Assembly: GCA_028282485.1 (NCBI GenBank)
Contig: JANQHU010000436.1
Coordinates: forward strand, 1 to 5,504
DNA length: 5,504 nt
Reading direction: 5' to 3'
From: Bacillota bacterium
Lineage (GTDB): Bacteria; Bacillota; UBA4882; UBA8346
Shown: positions 1 to 5,504 of the stretch, in pieces
How positions within the stretch are numbered: the stretch's first letter is position 1
How the letters are laid out: each line of letters begins with the position of its first letter
Made by a program: the position numbers and the translations under genes
Notes under the pieces: generated by a model
What the model saw: only the letters and a program-made list of their open reading frames with translations
The model's database searches: none
What the model was told of the DNA's origin: nothing

Positions 1-78
1 AATTAAAATAATTATTTTAGTAACTGGCATGGCTTCTTGAAAAAGAAACCGTTGTAATTTATAAATTTTTCCGTACAT
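1..78 (-). CDS. 5' fragment of an unidentified gene (first 26 codons)
   Basis: An open frame starts at an ATG (76-78) and runs without a stop to the window edge. Its 26 residues begin MYGKIYKLQRFL and end in PVTKIIILI. A basic, aromatic start passing into a run of Ile/Leu suggests the beginning of a membrane segment, so a membrane protein (for example a rhomboid-like one) is possible. That is inference from a very short piece. An AAGGAG ribosome binding site lies at 92-97, 13 nt before the ATG, slightly farther than usual. A possible -10 box, TATACT, lies at 143-148, with no good -35 box. The gene follows the dacF terminator, so it is probably a separate transcription unit. No function can be assigned. 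Confidence 0.45.
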   Translation of the reverse strand, partial: MYGKIYKLQRFLFQEAMPVTKIIILI

Positions 79-197
79 TTTTTTCAGGCCACTCCTTATT
101 CTAATCCCAAAATATTAAATGCTTCGTTTAATTTGTACTTTAAGTATAACTATTTCCACATGTCGAGCCGACTTCCCTTTTTTTATTTTCACCTTTT

Positions 198-238
198 CAA
201 TTAAAAACCCCGGATTTCAAGAAAGAAGATCCAGAGTT
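198..238 (-). terminator. Intrinsic terminator after the D-Ala-D-Ala carboxypeptidase gene
   Basis: Read on the minus strand, AACTCTGGAT (229-238) pairs with ATCCGGGGTT (206-215) to give a 10-bp stem containing two G-U pairs and a 13-nt loop. The stem runs into TTTTTAA (201-207), partly within its last pairs. It begins about 28 bp after the stop codon of the upstream gene, where a terminator is expected. The stem is less GC-rich than ideal and the loop is large, so it may be moderate in strength. Confidence 0.65.
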
Positions 239-266
239 CTTTGATAGACTTATTGGTTAAGCAAAA

Positions 267-1463
267 CTAATTAACTGCTCTTTTCACCAATCCGGCTAAA
301 AACCGCACAAATAATTCAAAATAAGAGCTACCGGGGATGGCTTTTTTAGTGATCAGATTAATACTCCGATATTCTTTCCCATCAATTTTAATTAAGACCC
401 GCCCCACTTTTTGCCCCGCTGCAACGGGAGCGGTGATCATTTGATCAATTTCCACTGTTTTAGTAATTTCTCCTTTTTGATTATACTTTAAGATTACATT
501 TAATTCTTTGGAAACCATTACCTCTGCAGTATCTTCTACTCCCTTAAAAACTTTAACTCTCCCTAAAACTTCTCCCCCATTATAAATCTTTATTGCTTTA
601 TACTGGGAAAATCCGTAATTAAACATTTTACCAATATCTTTGGCCCGATCTTTGATGGTAGGGGCATTCATCACGACTGCTACTAAACGGACGCCATTGC
701 GTTTGGCCGTAGCTACCAAACAATAACCAGCCTGGGTAGTATAACCCGTTTTCAAGCCATCACAACCCTGATAAAACCGGACCATGTTATTAGTATTTCT
801 TAAAAAAGATTTGCCCCCTCTTAAGCTATCAATCCAGACTCCCGTCCACTTAAAGACCAAAGGATACTTAATGACTTCACTGGCCAACAACGCCATATCG
901 CGGGCGGTAGTAAGATTCCCCGGCCCACCGGAAGCCGGATCCAAGCCAGTAGTATTCACATATTTAGTATTTTTAAGGCCTAATTCCCGGGCTCTTTTAT
1001 TCATCAAGTTAATAAAGTTTTCTTCCGATCCAGCCAGATGTTCGGCCAACGCATAGGAAGCATCATTAGCCGAAACAATACAGACCGCTTTTAAAAGCTC
1101 GGCAACGGTCATTTGTTCGCCCGGTTCTAACCATATTTGGGAGCCACCCATTTTACAGGCTTCGGGAGAAGCGGTAATCACATCAGTAAGCTTAATCTGT
1201 TGCTTTTCCAAAGATTCCAAGGCTAGTAACATGACCATTAATTTCGTGACACTAGCCGGGGGCATCACTTGATCGGCATTCTTTTCGAAAAGAACTTCCT
1301 TAGTAAAGGGCTCCAGGAGAATCGCGGAACGAGCTTCCATCTTTAAATCAGGTTTTGCGATCATTCCACAATCACCTTGCTGCCCCCAGGCAATAGGGAT
1401 GTTCATGATTAATAACAAACAGACCAACCATCCCGCAAGGGCTGATTTTTGGAGAAATTTCAT
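267..1463 (-). CDS. dacF: Serine-type D-alanyl-D-alanine carboxypeptidase (DacF/PBP5 family)
   Basis: This low-molecular-weight penicillin-binding protein is predicted to remove the terminal D-alanine from peptidoglycan pentapeptides outside the cell. The 398 residues start with a signal peptide: Lys2 and Lys6, a hydrophobic core to about residue 25, and likely cleavage near AWG27. The peptidase S11 domain has all three active-site motifs: S71-V-T-K74 with the nucleophilic serine, S131-A-N133, and K238-T-G240 followed by YT. Residues of about 285-375 fit the beta-rich PBP5 C-terminal domain. The last 20 residues (SSYFELFVRFLAGLVKRAVN) look like the amphipathic helix that anchors these enzymes to the membrane. 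The ATG has an AAGGAGG site (1474-1480) 10 nt upstream. The mature part has five cysteines (C32, C103, C128, C234, C248), somewhat many for an exported enzyme. The gene lies between two terminators and is probably monocistronic. The paralogue names dacA, dacB and dacF cannot be separated with certainty from sequence alone. Confidence 0.93.
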   Translation of the reverse strand: MKFLQKSALAGWLVCLLLIMNIPIAWGQQGDCGMIAKPDLKMEARSAILLEPFTKEVLFEKNADQVMPPASVTKLMVMLLALESLEKQQIKLTDVITASPEACKMGGSQIWLEPGEQMTVAELLKAVCIVSANDASYALAEHLAGSEENFINLMNKRARELGLKNTKYVNTTGLDPASGGPGNLTTARDMALLASEVIKYPLVFKWTGVWIDSLRGGKSFLRNTNNMVRFYQGCDGLKTGYTTQAGYCLVATAKRNGVRLVAVVMNAPTIKDRAKDIGKMFNYGFSQYKAIKIYNGGEVLGRVKVFKGVEDTAEVMVSKELNVILKYNQKGEITKTVEIDQMITAPVAAGQKVGRVLIKIDGKEYRSINLITKKAIPGSSYFELFVRFLAGLVKRAVN

Positions 1464-1505
1464 ATAAAAAAAACCTCCTTTTTACACATTAACTATCATC
1501 TCTTT

Positions 1506-1511
1506 AGTATA
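1506..1511 (-). promoter_or_regulatory. Possible -10 box for the carboxypeptidase gene
   Basis: TATACT on the minus strand lies between the rpmA terminator and the dacF ribosome binding site and would give a 5' UTR of roughly 35-40 nt. A promoter is expected here because the preceding terminator isolates the gene. The hexamer 17 bp upstream (AAGACT) is a poor -35 box. Another sigma factor is possible, since related carboxypeptidases in Bacillus are sporulation-controlled, but I could not fit a sigma-E, -F or -G consensus cleanly. Confidence 0.25.
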
Positions 1512-1587
1512 ATCATGTGCAGAAGGGTAGTCTTATATTCCGAATTTATTTTTGAATAATACCAACCAAAAAATTAAACCTTCTAAT

Positions 1588-1620
1588 AAAAAAAAGACTC
1601 GGTTTTACCCAAAGTCTCTT
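1588..1620 (-). terminator. Intrinsic terminator of the rplU-prp-rpmA operon
   Basis: On the minus strand AAGAGACT (1613-1620) pairs with AGTCTTTT (1592-1599), including one G-U pair, and the stem can extend inward through a T-G pair and, past a bulge, GG/CC around a short GTAAAA loop. The hairpin runs directly into a T tract down to 1588. It begins about 30 bp after the rpmA stop. On the plus strand the hairpin is followed by TTGAATT with no U tract, so it works in one direction only. Confidence 0.85.
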
Positions 1621-1651
1621 GAATTAAAATTATTCAACTATTATCTTTATC

Positions 1652-1945
1652 TTAGGCTGTAACTAACTTTTCAGGATAAACACTTACTTTTTTATCCTTT
1701 TTGCCCACTCTTTCAAAAGTAACATAGCCAGCAACTTTCGAAAATAAGGTATGATCTTTACCCATACCAACGTTATTTCCCGGATGAATTTTGGTTCCCC
1801 GTTGCCTTACAATGATACTACCAGCCGAAACTAATTGACCACCGTAACGTTTAACTCCCAAACGTTTCGATTCGCTATCACGGCCGTTTCGGGTACTTCC
1901 CATTCCTTTTTTATGAGCAAAAAGTTGTAGATCAAATCTAATCAT
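1652..1945 (-). CDS. rpmA: 50S ribosomal protein L27 with a cleavable N-terminal extension
   Basis: L27 is a large-subunit protein whose N-terminal tail reaches the peptidyl transferase centre and helps place tRNA ends. The 97 residues carry the typical core: GSTRNGRDSESKRLG, then GSIIVRQRGTK, HPGNNVGMGKDHTLF and a C-terminal VSVYPE. The start MIRFDLQLF precedes AHKKG, which is the normal mature start. This extension is the form described in Firmicutes, where the protease Prp cuts after the ninth residue (F9/A10). The prp gene lies immediately upstream with a 5-bp gap. GGAGGTG (1954-1960) overlaps the end of prp and its stop codon and sits 8-9 nt before the ATG, which fixes the start and explains why the extension is translated. 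It is the last gene of its operon, and a terminator follows. Confidence 0.97.
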   Translation of the reverse strand: MIRFDLQLFAHKKGMGSTRNGRDSESKRLGVKRYGGQLVSAGSIIVRQRGTKIHPGNNVGMGKDHTLFSKVAGYVTFERVGKKDKKVSVYPEKLVTA

Positions 1946-1950
1946 CTTTT

Positions 1951-2283
1951 CTACACCTCCACTTCACTTATTTCTACATATTGTGCATACTGATTTTGAA
2001 TCTCTTCTATCCCGAGCCGCATTGTTTCCACGACTAATGAAATTTTTTCAGTTAACCTAGGCTCGTCGGCCCAAGTACAATCTAAAAACCCTTTTGGATA
2101 ATCTACTTGAACCTCAACTGCTAATTCTAATAATCTTTCTAAGGCCAGCACCGCTGTTTGGGTTAAAGCCGAAACTCCGGCACAAACAATATCCGTGCCC
2201 CGCTCGCTAAAACCGGTATGTCCACTACAGGTAAAACCTTGATAAGCTCCGGCTTTATTTTTTTTCAACTTAACTCGTAACAT
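1951..2283 (-). CDS. prp: Ribosomal-processing cysteine protease Prp (YsxB family)
   Basis: Prp removes the N-terminal extension of ribosomal protein L27, an essential step shown in Staphylococcus aureus. The 110-residue protein shows the family's active-site pattern: His22 in SGHTGF and Cys34 in DIVCAGVSAL, the same residue numbers as the catalytic pair reported for the S. aureus enzyme. Length is close to the family norm of roughly 105-115. It sits between rplU (5-bp gap) and rpmA (5-bp gap), the conserved position for this gene, and its substrate is encoded directly downstream. Its own ribosome binding site is weak: only GAGG within the last codons of rplU, about 12 nt before the ATG. Translation is therefore probably coupled to rplU, which would keep the protease level low. 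The gene is in places still annotated as a hypothetical protein of the DUF464 family. Confidence 0.94.
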   Translation of the reverse strand: MLRVKLKKNKAGAYQGFTCSGHTGFSERGTDIVCAGVSALTQTAVLALERLLELAVEVQVDYPKGFLDCTWADEPRLTEKISLVVETMRLGIEEIQNQYAQYVEISEVEV

Positions 2284-2288
2284 GGAAA

Positions 2289-2597
2289 TTAAGCCTCAAT
2301 TTTTTCAACTAAAATTTGCGTAAAAGGTTGTCGATGACCATAGCGTTTGCGAATATTTTTCTTTGATTTATAACGAAATACTAAAATCTTTTTCGCTTTA
2401 TCTTGACAAAGCACTTTACAGATCACTTTAGCATTAGCCACCACAGGATTTCCAATTTGAATGTTCTCGCCACCAACCATCAATACTTTATCAATAGTTA
2501 CTGTAGAACCAACTTCAGCCGCTAATTTTTCCACTCTAAAGCTGTCACCTTCTTGGACCCGGTACTGCTTACCACCACACTCAATAACTGCGTACAT
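2289..2597 (-). CDS. rplU: 50S ribosomal protein L21
   Basis: L21 is a 23S rRNA-binding protein of the large ribosomal subunit. The 102 residues match the family in length and landmarks: MYAVIECGGKQYRV at the start, VLMVGGE and IGNPVV in the middle, and the C-terminal signature IRKRYGHRQPFTQI around residues 82-95. The start codon has a strong GGAGG site (2609-2613) 11 nt upstream. It is the first gene of the rplU-prp-rpmA operon. A consensus promoter and a structured leader that ends at the ribosome binding site lie upstream, which suggests autogenous control. In many Firmicutes a ribonuclease G gene lies upstream; here a TPR protein gene occupies that place. Confidence 0.97.
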   Translation of the reverse strand: MYAVIECGGKQYRVQEGDSFRVEKLAAEVGSTVTIDKVLMVGGENIQIGNPVVANAKVICKVLCQDKAKKILVFRYKSKKNIRKRYGHRQPFTQILVEKIEA

Positions 2598-2606
2598 ATC
2601 TTCTTA

Positions 2607-2660
2607 CACCTCCCACCTCTACAGACTCGCCGAACTCGGTACATTACTGCAACTGCAGAA
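2607..2660 (-). promoter_or_regulatory. L21 leader-like structured RNA in the rplU 5' UTR
   Basis: On the minus strand TTCTGCAG (2653-2660) can pair with CTGTAGAG (2617-2624) to form an 8-bp outer stem with two G-U pairs. Inside it lies a small hairpin, CCGAGTTCGG (2630-2639), in the context TACCGAGTTCGGCGAG. The outer stem ends three bases before the GGGAGG ribosome binding site of rplU, so folding could control access to it. The position and fold agree with my memory of the L21 leader family (Rfam), thought to sense ribosomal protein excess in Firmicutes. I could not score it against the covariance model. Farther upstream in the same leader are a GGTTTTAAACC inverted repeat (2692-2702) and a possible TGTGG/CCGCA stem. 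Confidence 0.6.
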
Positions 2661-2738
2661 TTATGATTAATAATTTACCGATACAATAATGGTTTAAAAC
2701 CTACTCGTGCGGTTTTGGGGCAAAAAGCCACATCCATA

Positions 2739-2767
2739 ATGATAACACCAATGGGCCTAGATGTCAA
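2739..2767 (-). promoter_or_regulatory. Sigma-A type promoter of the rplU-prp-rpmA operon
   Basis: The minus strand has a perfect -35 box TTGACA (2762-2767), a 17-bp spacer and a -10 box TATCAT (2739-2744). Transcription should begin near 2732, giving a leader of about 135 nt before the rplU ATG. Strong consensus fit, correct strand and location between two genes make this a confident call. Confidence 0.8.
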
Positions 2768-2815
2768 TTAGTAATGAGGGATTTTTGAGGTCCAAGTGTG
2801 GGATTCAATACATTA

Positions 2816-4060
2816 TTAATTAAAATTGTTTGTAATATTATCTAAATTTCTTTGGTATTCTCTTCTTTTCTCAGGATCACGAATAATTTGAAGTAATTTT
2901 TCCCAAATGATTTTTGCACTTTGATAATGTTTTTCTTCAACAAATTTTCGAGCAACTATATCCCATGATTTATAATACTTTAATAGTTGCTGCCAATCTT
3001 CCAGTTTTTCCAAACTATTTTTTTGAAAAAAATCTATAGCTTTCTTGGAATCACCATCAAAAGCGTAACTAAGACCTATAATATTGTTAATTTTATTATT
3101 TTCTTCCGGAAAGGTAATTGTTATTTTTTCCAAAATCTCAATACTTGCTTTGTATTTCTTTTGGTTAAAAAACTTTTCGGCCAGACTTACATATCCCTCG
3201 TAATATTTTTTTGTTTTGAGAAGTTCTTTATGTTCTTCATTAATTAATGCTAACGCCTTATCTAATTGGTTGTGGTATCCGTACAAAAAAGCAGCTTCAA
3301 ACTCATAATTTTTGTTTTGGGGAAAATTATGATGGAGTTTTTGGAGGATTTGCAATGTATATTGAGACTCTTTATTTTTCAAAAAATGTTGCGCCAGTTT
3401 GAATAAATCCGGTTCACAATCGCTTATGGCTTTGAAATGCAGGTTGTTGATAATCTTTAATGATTTTTGGTACTGGTTATTAAACCCATATGCCAAACCT
3501 AAAAAAGCAGTGCAATCAGACACTAAATCAGGGTTTTCCCTTTCCAAATGCTCCAAAATTTGAGCAGTAGCTGCAAAATTTTGTTTTTGGTAATAACGAT
3601 TAGCCATGATCTTCCATTGATTTGCATAGGTATCATCTTGTTGCCAAAAATTCTGTTTGAGTTCTCGAAGAAGCTGAAAAGCTTTAGAGTTTTGCCCCAA
3701 ACAAGCATAAGCCAATCCAAGTGAATGAGCATTCTGGGTTAGTGGGTGCTGCTCTAAATTTAGGAGTTGAATCATTTCGGGTATTTTTTTAGATAACTTT
3801 TCTTTCACTTCTTCCGAAATAGGTTCGTTAGGAAATAATTGTAAAACCTCATCAAGCAAGTTATCTAGTTCAATTAAATTGTTATGTAAATAACGATCTT
3901 GAGTAGAGGAATTATTCTTTCTTTTAGATTCAAAAAAAAGACGTTGGATATTAGTAGCCTTTTGTAATTTATTTTGAGAAGTAAATTGTTTTAATTTTAA
4001 TTGCTTCTCCTTAAAATCAATTGTTATTATATTATTTTTATTATCCTTAGTAATATCCAT
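2816..4060 (-). CDS. TPR-repeat protein of unknown function
   Basis: This 414-residue protein has no signal peptide or membrane segment and should be cytoplasmic. From about residue 110 to 393 it consists of helical TPR-like repeats. These alternate in two kinds: a GLAY type (G115LAYACLGQNSKA, G188LAYGFNNQYQKS, F258LYGYHNQLDKA, G329LSYAFDGDSKKA) and an LAxxF type ending in IL-EKL (around 152-178, 222-249, 293-320 and 369-393). One pair of the two makes a unit of about 70-76 residues, present four times. The first 105 residues are charged and lack clear repeats. TPR scaffolds bind other proteins; no enzymatic motif is visible. The protein is rich in Lys, Asn and Gln, matching a very AT-rich gene. 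The ATG is supported by AGAAGG (4067-4072), 6 nt upstream, and by its own promoter. It is preceded by an esterase gene and followed by rplU, with no obvious terminator between. I do not recognise the specific family. Confidence 0.85.
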   Translation of the reverse strand: MDITKDNKNNIITIDFKEKQLKLKQFTSQNKLQKATNIQRLFFESKRKNNSSTQDRYLHNNLIELDNLLDEVLQLFPNEPISEEVKEKLSKKIPEMIQLLNLEQHPLTQNAHSLGLAYACLGQNSKAFQLLRELKQNFWQQDDTYANQWKIMANRYYQKQNFAATAQILEHLERENPDLVSDCTAFLGLAYGFNNQYQKSLKIINNLHFKAISDCEPDLFKLAQHFLKNKESQYTLQILQKLHHNFPQNKNYEFEAAFLYGYHNQLDKALALINEEHKELLKTKKYYEGYVSLAEKFFNQKKYKASIEILEKITITFPEENNKINNIIGLSYAFDGDSKKAIDFFQKNSLEKLEDWQQLLKYYKSWDIVARKFVEEKHYQSAKIIWEKLLQIIRDPEKRREYQRNLDNITNNFN

Positions 4061-4096
4061 GCCTAACCTTCTTTACATAGTAGCATCCCCATTCAT

Positions 4097-4125
4097 ATTA
4101 TACCAGATAAAATCACTACTTTAAA
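4097..4125 (-). promoter_or_regulatory. Extended -10 promoter of the TPR protein gene
   Basis: On the minus strand a perfect TATAAT (4097-4102) is preceded by TGG, which fits the extended -10 form TGnTATAAT. A -35-like TTTAAA (4120-4125) is 17 bp upstream. Transcription would start near 4090, about 30 nt before the ATG, and leaves room for the AGAAGG ribosome binding site. The TPR gene can therefore be expressed independently of the esterase gene. Confidence 0.7.
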
Positions 4126-4165
4126 AATTTTCAAAACAACATATTCAAATACACAGTTGGTTAAT

Positions 4166-4855
4166 TCAAGAAGCTGTTTGGATATCAATAAATGTTTTAA
4201 TTTCTTTAATTACATTACCAGCTGCCGCACTTTTTAGTATGAGATGGCCTTCTTTCTCATAATACTTAATTTTTTTATCAACGGCAGCCAGATTTTCAAA
4301 AAGATAATGGCCGCTTTGCCATTTTACCGAATCATCTTCCAGGGCTTGAATAATCAATACCGAACAAGTTATCGTCTTTAAAATTCTCTTCGTTTTTTCA
4401 AGTAAAATCTGAAAATTAACCAGAGCATTTAAAGGCAATTTTTGATTTGATCGCAGATAATGATTAATATTACTATAATTTTTACTTTTGAAATCATCAG
4501 CTATTTTTTGGAAAATTATTTTAAAGTTCCAGTAATAAATAGGCGTATTAATAGTAATGACCGCCAGTAATAAATTCTTTTTAGCTAAATTTAACGCTAT
4601 TAAACCACCCATGGAAAATCCTACCACAATTATTTTTTGACATTTCGATTTTAATTTTAATAATGATTTCTCAGCACTATGAATCCAATCCTCATATGAG
4701 ACTCCCTGTAAATCCTTTCTTTGACCAGTATGTCCCTTTAAAATGGGAGTCTCCACCAAACAACCTTCTTTTTCCAAATAGTCAGCTAGGGGTTCTATTT
4801 CACTCACCGCCCCCCCTAATCCATGAATTAATAAGCACCCGATATTTTCATTCAT
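4166..4855 (-). CDS. Alpha/beta-hydrolase, Est30-like carboxylesterase / monoacylglycerol lipase family
   Basis: This is a 229-residue predicted serine esterase acting on short-chain or acylglycerol esters; the natural substrate is unknown. Landmarks are the oxyanion-side H11GLGG motif, G41HTG followed by a Trp (YEDWIHSAE), the nucleophile elbow G79-F-S81-M-G, the acid in QALEDD (D174 by alignment with Est30) and the catalytic histidine in EGH204LIL. Order, spacing and length fit the Geobacillus Est30 type recalled from memory. The frame stays open upstream to 5014, but the ATG at 4853-4855 is chosen because the conserved fold begins at once, AAGGA lies 10 nt before it (4866-4870), and the longer version would overlap the upstream gene. 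No signal peptide is seen, so the enzyme is probably cytoplasmic. It follows the beta-helix gene after 61 bp with no terminator visible, so co-transcription is possible. Confidence 0.88.
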   Translation of the reverse strand: MNENIGCLLIHGLGGAVSEIEPLADYLEKEGCLVETPILKGHTGQRKDLQGVSYEDWIHSAEKSLLKLKSKCQKIIVVGFSMGGLIALNLAKKNLLLAVITINTPIYYWNFKIIFQKIADDFKSKNYSNINHYLRSNQKLPLNALVNFQILLEKTKRILKTITCSVLIIQALEDDSVKWQSGHYLFENLAAVDKKIKYYEKEGHLILKSAAAGNVIKEIKTFIDIQTAS

Positions 4856-4916
4856 TGCAAATCCGTCCTTCCCAAAAAGTTGCGCTATTTGATTAACAAA
4901 AAATGCACAGCAATCG

Positions 4917-5504
4917 CTAGAATTCAATAGCACCTCTATCCCAAAGACCATCAGCACCACGAATCTTACCAAACATATCTGTATCATAATTTTGGCCAAG
5001 GGGAATACCAGCATCCGTAGGCGAATTCAGTCTAAAATCAAAATTGCTCCAATTAATAAAAGGATCTACTCCCTCTTCGTCCACTAGATCAGCCTCTCCT
5101 AACTGAGTAACATTGGTTTTTATTGCGGTTTTAATAAATGTATTATAATTAGTTTTTATTATCTCTTCAATACTACCGTGGAAAGCGATGTTACCCCTTA
5201 AAGGAGTTGCCTGGGGATCAACATAGCAAGAATACCATAAGTTGTTGTAAACCAGGGTCTTATTGCTGGCTTTATTTTTGATTGCCGCGCTATACCCTGC
5301 AACATTAATAATAGTATTATTATAAAAATAAATATTATTAGAAGGGGCACTAGTAGTATCAGGACTTCCGGTAAAGATCCCCTCGCCTACTTGGTATAAA
5401 TGATAAGTGGAATCATCTGCTAAGCGATTTCGATTGCAAAAAATATTGCCGTAAATAAACCAATTATCGTTAACCATGTTAAAAGATTTTTTCAAAGCAA
5501 AAAA
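4917..5504 (-). CDS. C-terminal part of a right-handed parallel beta-helix protein (truncated by the window edge)
   Basis: The frame is open from the right edge to a TAG at 4917-4919, giving 195 residues of a longer protein. Repeated coil motifs with an asparagine turn are visible: DNWFIYGNIFCN, NNIYFYNNTIIN and NKTLVYNNLWYS, typical of pectate-lyase-like beta-helices that bind or cleave polysaccharides. The C-terminus, LNSPTDAG ... D.FGKIRG ... WDRGAIEF, resembles the SPaiDaG...DxxGxxR...DiGAyE ending found in many secreted beta-helix proteins with a choice-of-anchor Q type tail. Such proteins are usually exported or cell-surface, but the signal peptide would be outside the window. A TTG at 5493-5495 could be read as a start, yet it has no ribosome binding site and the frame continues upstream with coil-like sequence. 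Specific substrate cannot be inferred. Confidence 0.75.
   Translation of the reverse strand, partial: FFALKKSFNMVNDNWFIYGNIFCNRNRLADDSTYHLYQVGEGIFTGSPDTTSAPSNNIYFYNNTIINVAGYSAAIKNKASNKTLVYNNLWYSCYVDPQATPLRGNIAFHGSIEEIIKTNYNTFIKTAIKTNVTQLGEADLVDEEGVDPFINWSNFDFRLNSPTDAGIPLGQNYDTDMFGKIRGADGLWDRGAIEF

Noticed and set aside
784..1056. Plus-strand open frame of 90 codons inside dacF
   Set aside because: It lies antisense to the conserved active-site region of a clear carboxypeptidase gene, has no recognisable protein features and is best explained as a shadow frame.
1512..1545. Sporulation sigma factor promoter for dacF
   Set aside because: GAATATA resembles part of a sigma-E -35 box, but the matching -10 (CACATGAT) is poor and spacing for sigma-F/G does not fit, so the claim is not supported.
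2461..2670. Plus-strand open frame opposite rplU and its leader
   Set aside because: It is antisense to L21 and the leader RNA and its translation resembles no protein family; the conserved minus-strand gene explains the sequence.
2768..2815. Terminator after the TPR gene
   Set aside because: Only short imperfect pairings such as GGACCTCAAAAATCC are present and no U tract follows, so read-through into the rplU region cannot be excluded.
2987..3247. Plus-strand Phe/Ile-rich open frame resembling a membrane protein
   Set aside because: It is the antisense of the Lys/Glu-rich TPR gene, whose AAA/GAA codons read as TTT/TTC on the other strand; the hydrophobicity is an artefact.
3523..3732. Second minus-strand frame within the TPR gene
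   Set aside because: It overlaps the TPR coding frame completely, has no good ribosome binding site, and the TPR repeats continue without a break across it, so there is no frameshift.
4663..4896. Plus-strand open frame opposite the esterase start
   Set aside because: It is antisense to the conserved hydrolase motifs and has no identifiable features.
5493..5495. TTG as the start of the beta-helix protein
   Set aside because: No ribosome binding site fits in the bases before it, the frame is open to the window edge, and the fold requires more coils upstream.

Overview
The window looks like chromosomal DNA from a low-GC Gram-positive bacterium of the Firmicutes, probably a clostridial or Peptococcaceae-like anaerobe. 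The strongest evidence is the gene trio rplU-prp-rpmA. Its L27 carries the N-terminal extension (LQLFA followed by HKKG) found in Firmicutes and relatives, and the matching cysteine protease Prp lies between the two ribosomal protein genes. Strong AAGGAGG/GGAGGTG ribosome binding sites, an L21 leader-like RNA and consensus sigma-A type promoters fit the same assignment. The species cannot be named from the sequence. Every supported gene lies on the minus strand, so transcription runs from high to low coordinates.

Right part (4166-5504): the C-terminal 195 residues of a parallel beta-helix protein enter from the window edge and stop at 4917. They are followed, 61 bp later, by an Est30-like alpha/beta-hydrolase (4166-4855), whose real start is inside a longer open frame. 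Next is a 414-residue TPR-repeat protein (2816-4060) with its own extended -10 promoter. None of these three has a specific known role here.

Central part (1588-2767): a textbook promoter (TTGACA, 17 bp, TATCAT) drives a 5' leader of about 135 nt whose end folds like the L21 leader. It is followed by rplU (L21), prp and rpmA (L27), with 5-bp gaps between genes. A strong intrinsic terminator closes the unit after rpmA. L21 and L27 are large-subunit ribosomal proteins. Prp is expected to remove the first nine residues of L27 so that mature L27 can reach the peptidyl transferase centre. The usual neighbours rng (upstream) and obg (downstream) are not next to the trio here.

Left part (1-1463): a complete secreted D-Ala-D-Ala carboxypeptidase of the DacF/PBP5 type, with all three active-site motifs, has its own ribosome binding site and its own terminator. 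Beyond it, the first 26 codons of another gene run off the left edge.

No tRNA, rRNA, CRISPR array, insertion sequence or defence system was recognised. Apart from the uncharacterised TPR protein, the content is mainly housekeeping, and I did not find a clearly new biological system.
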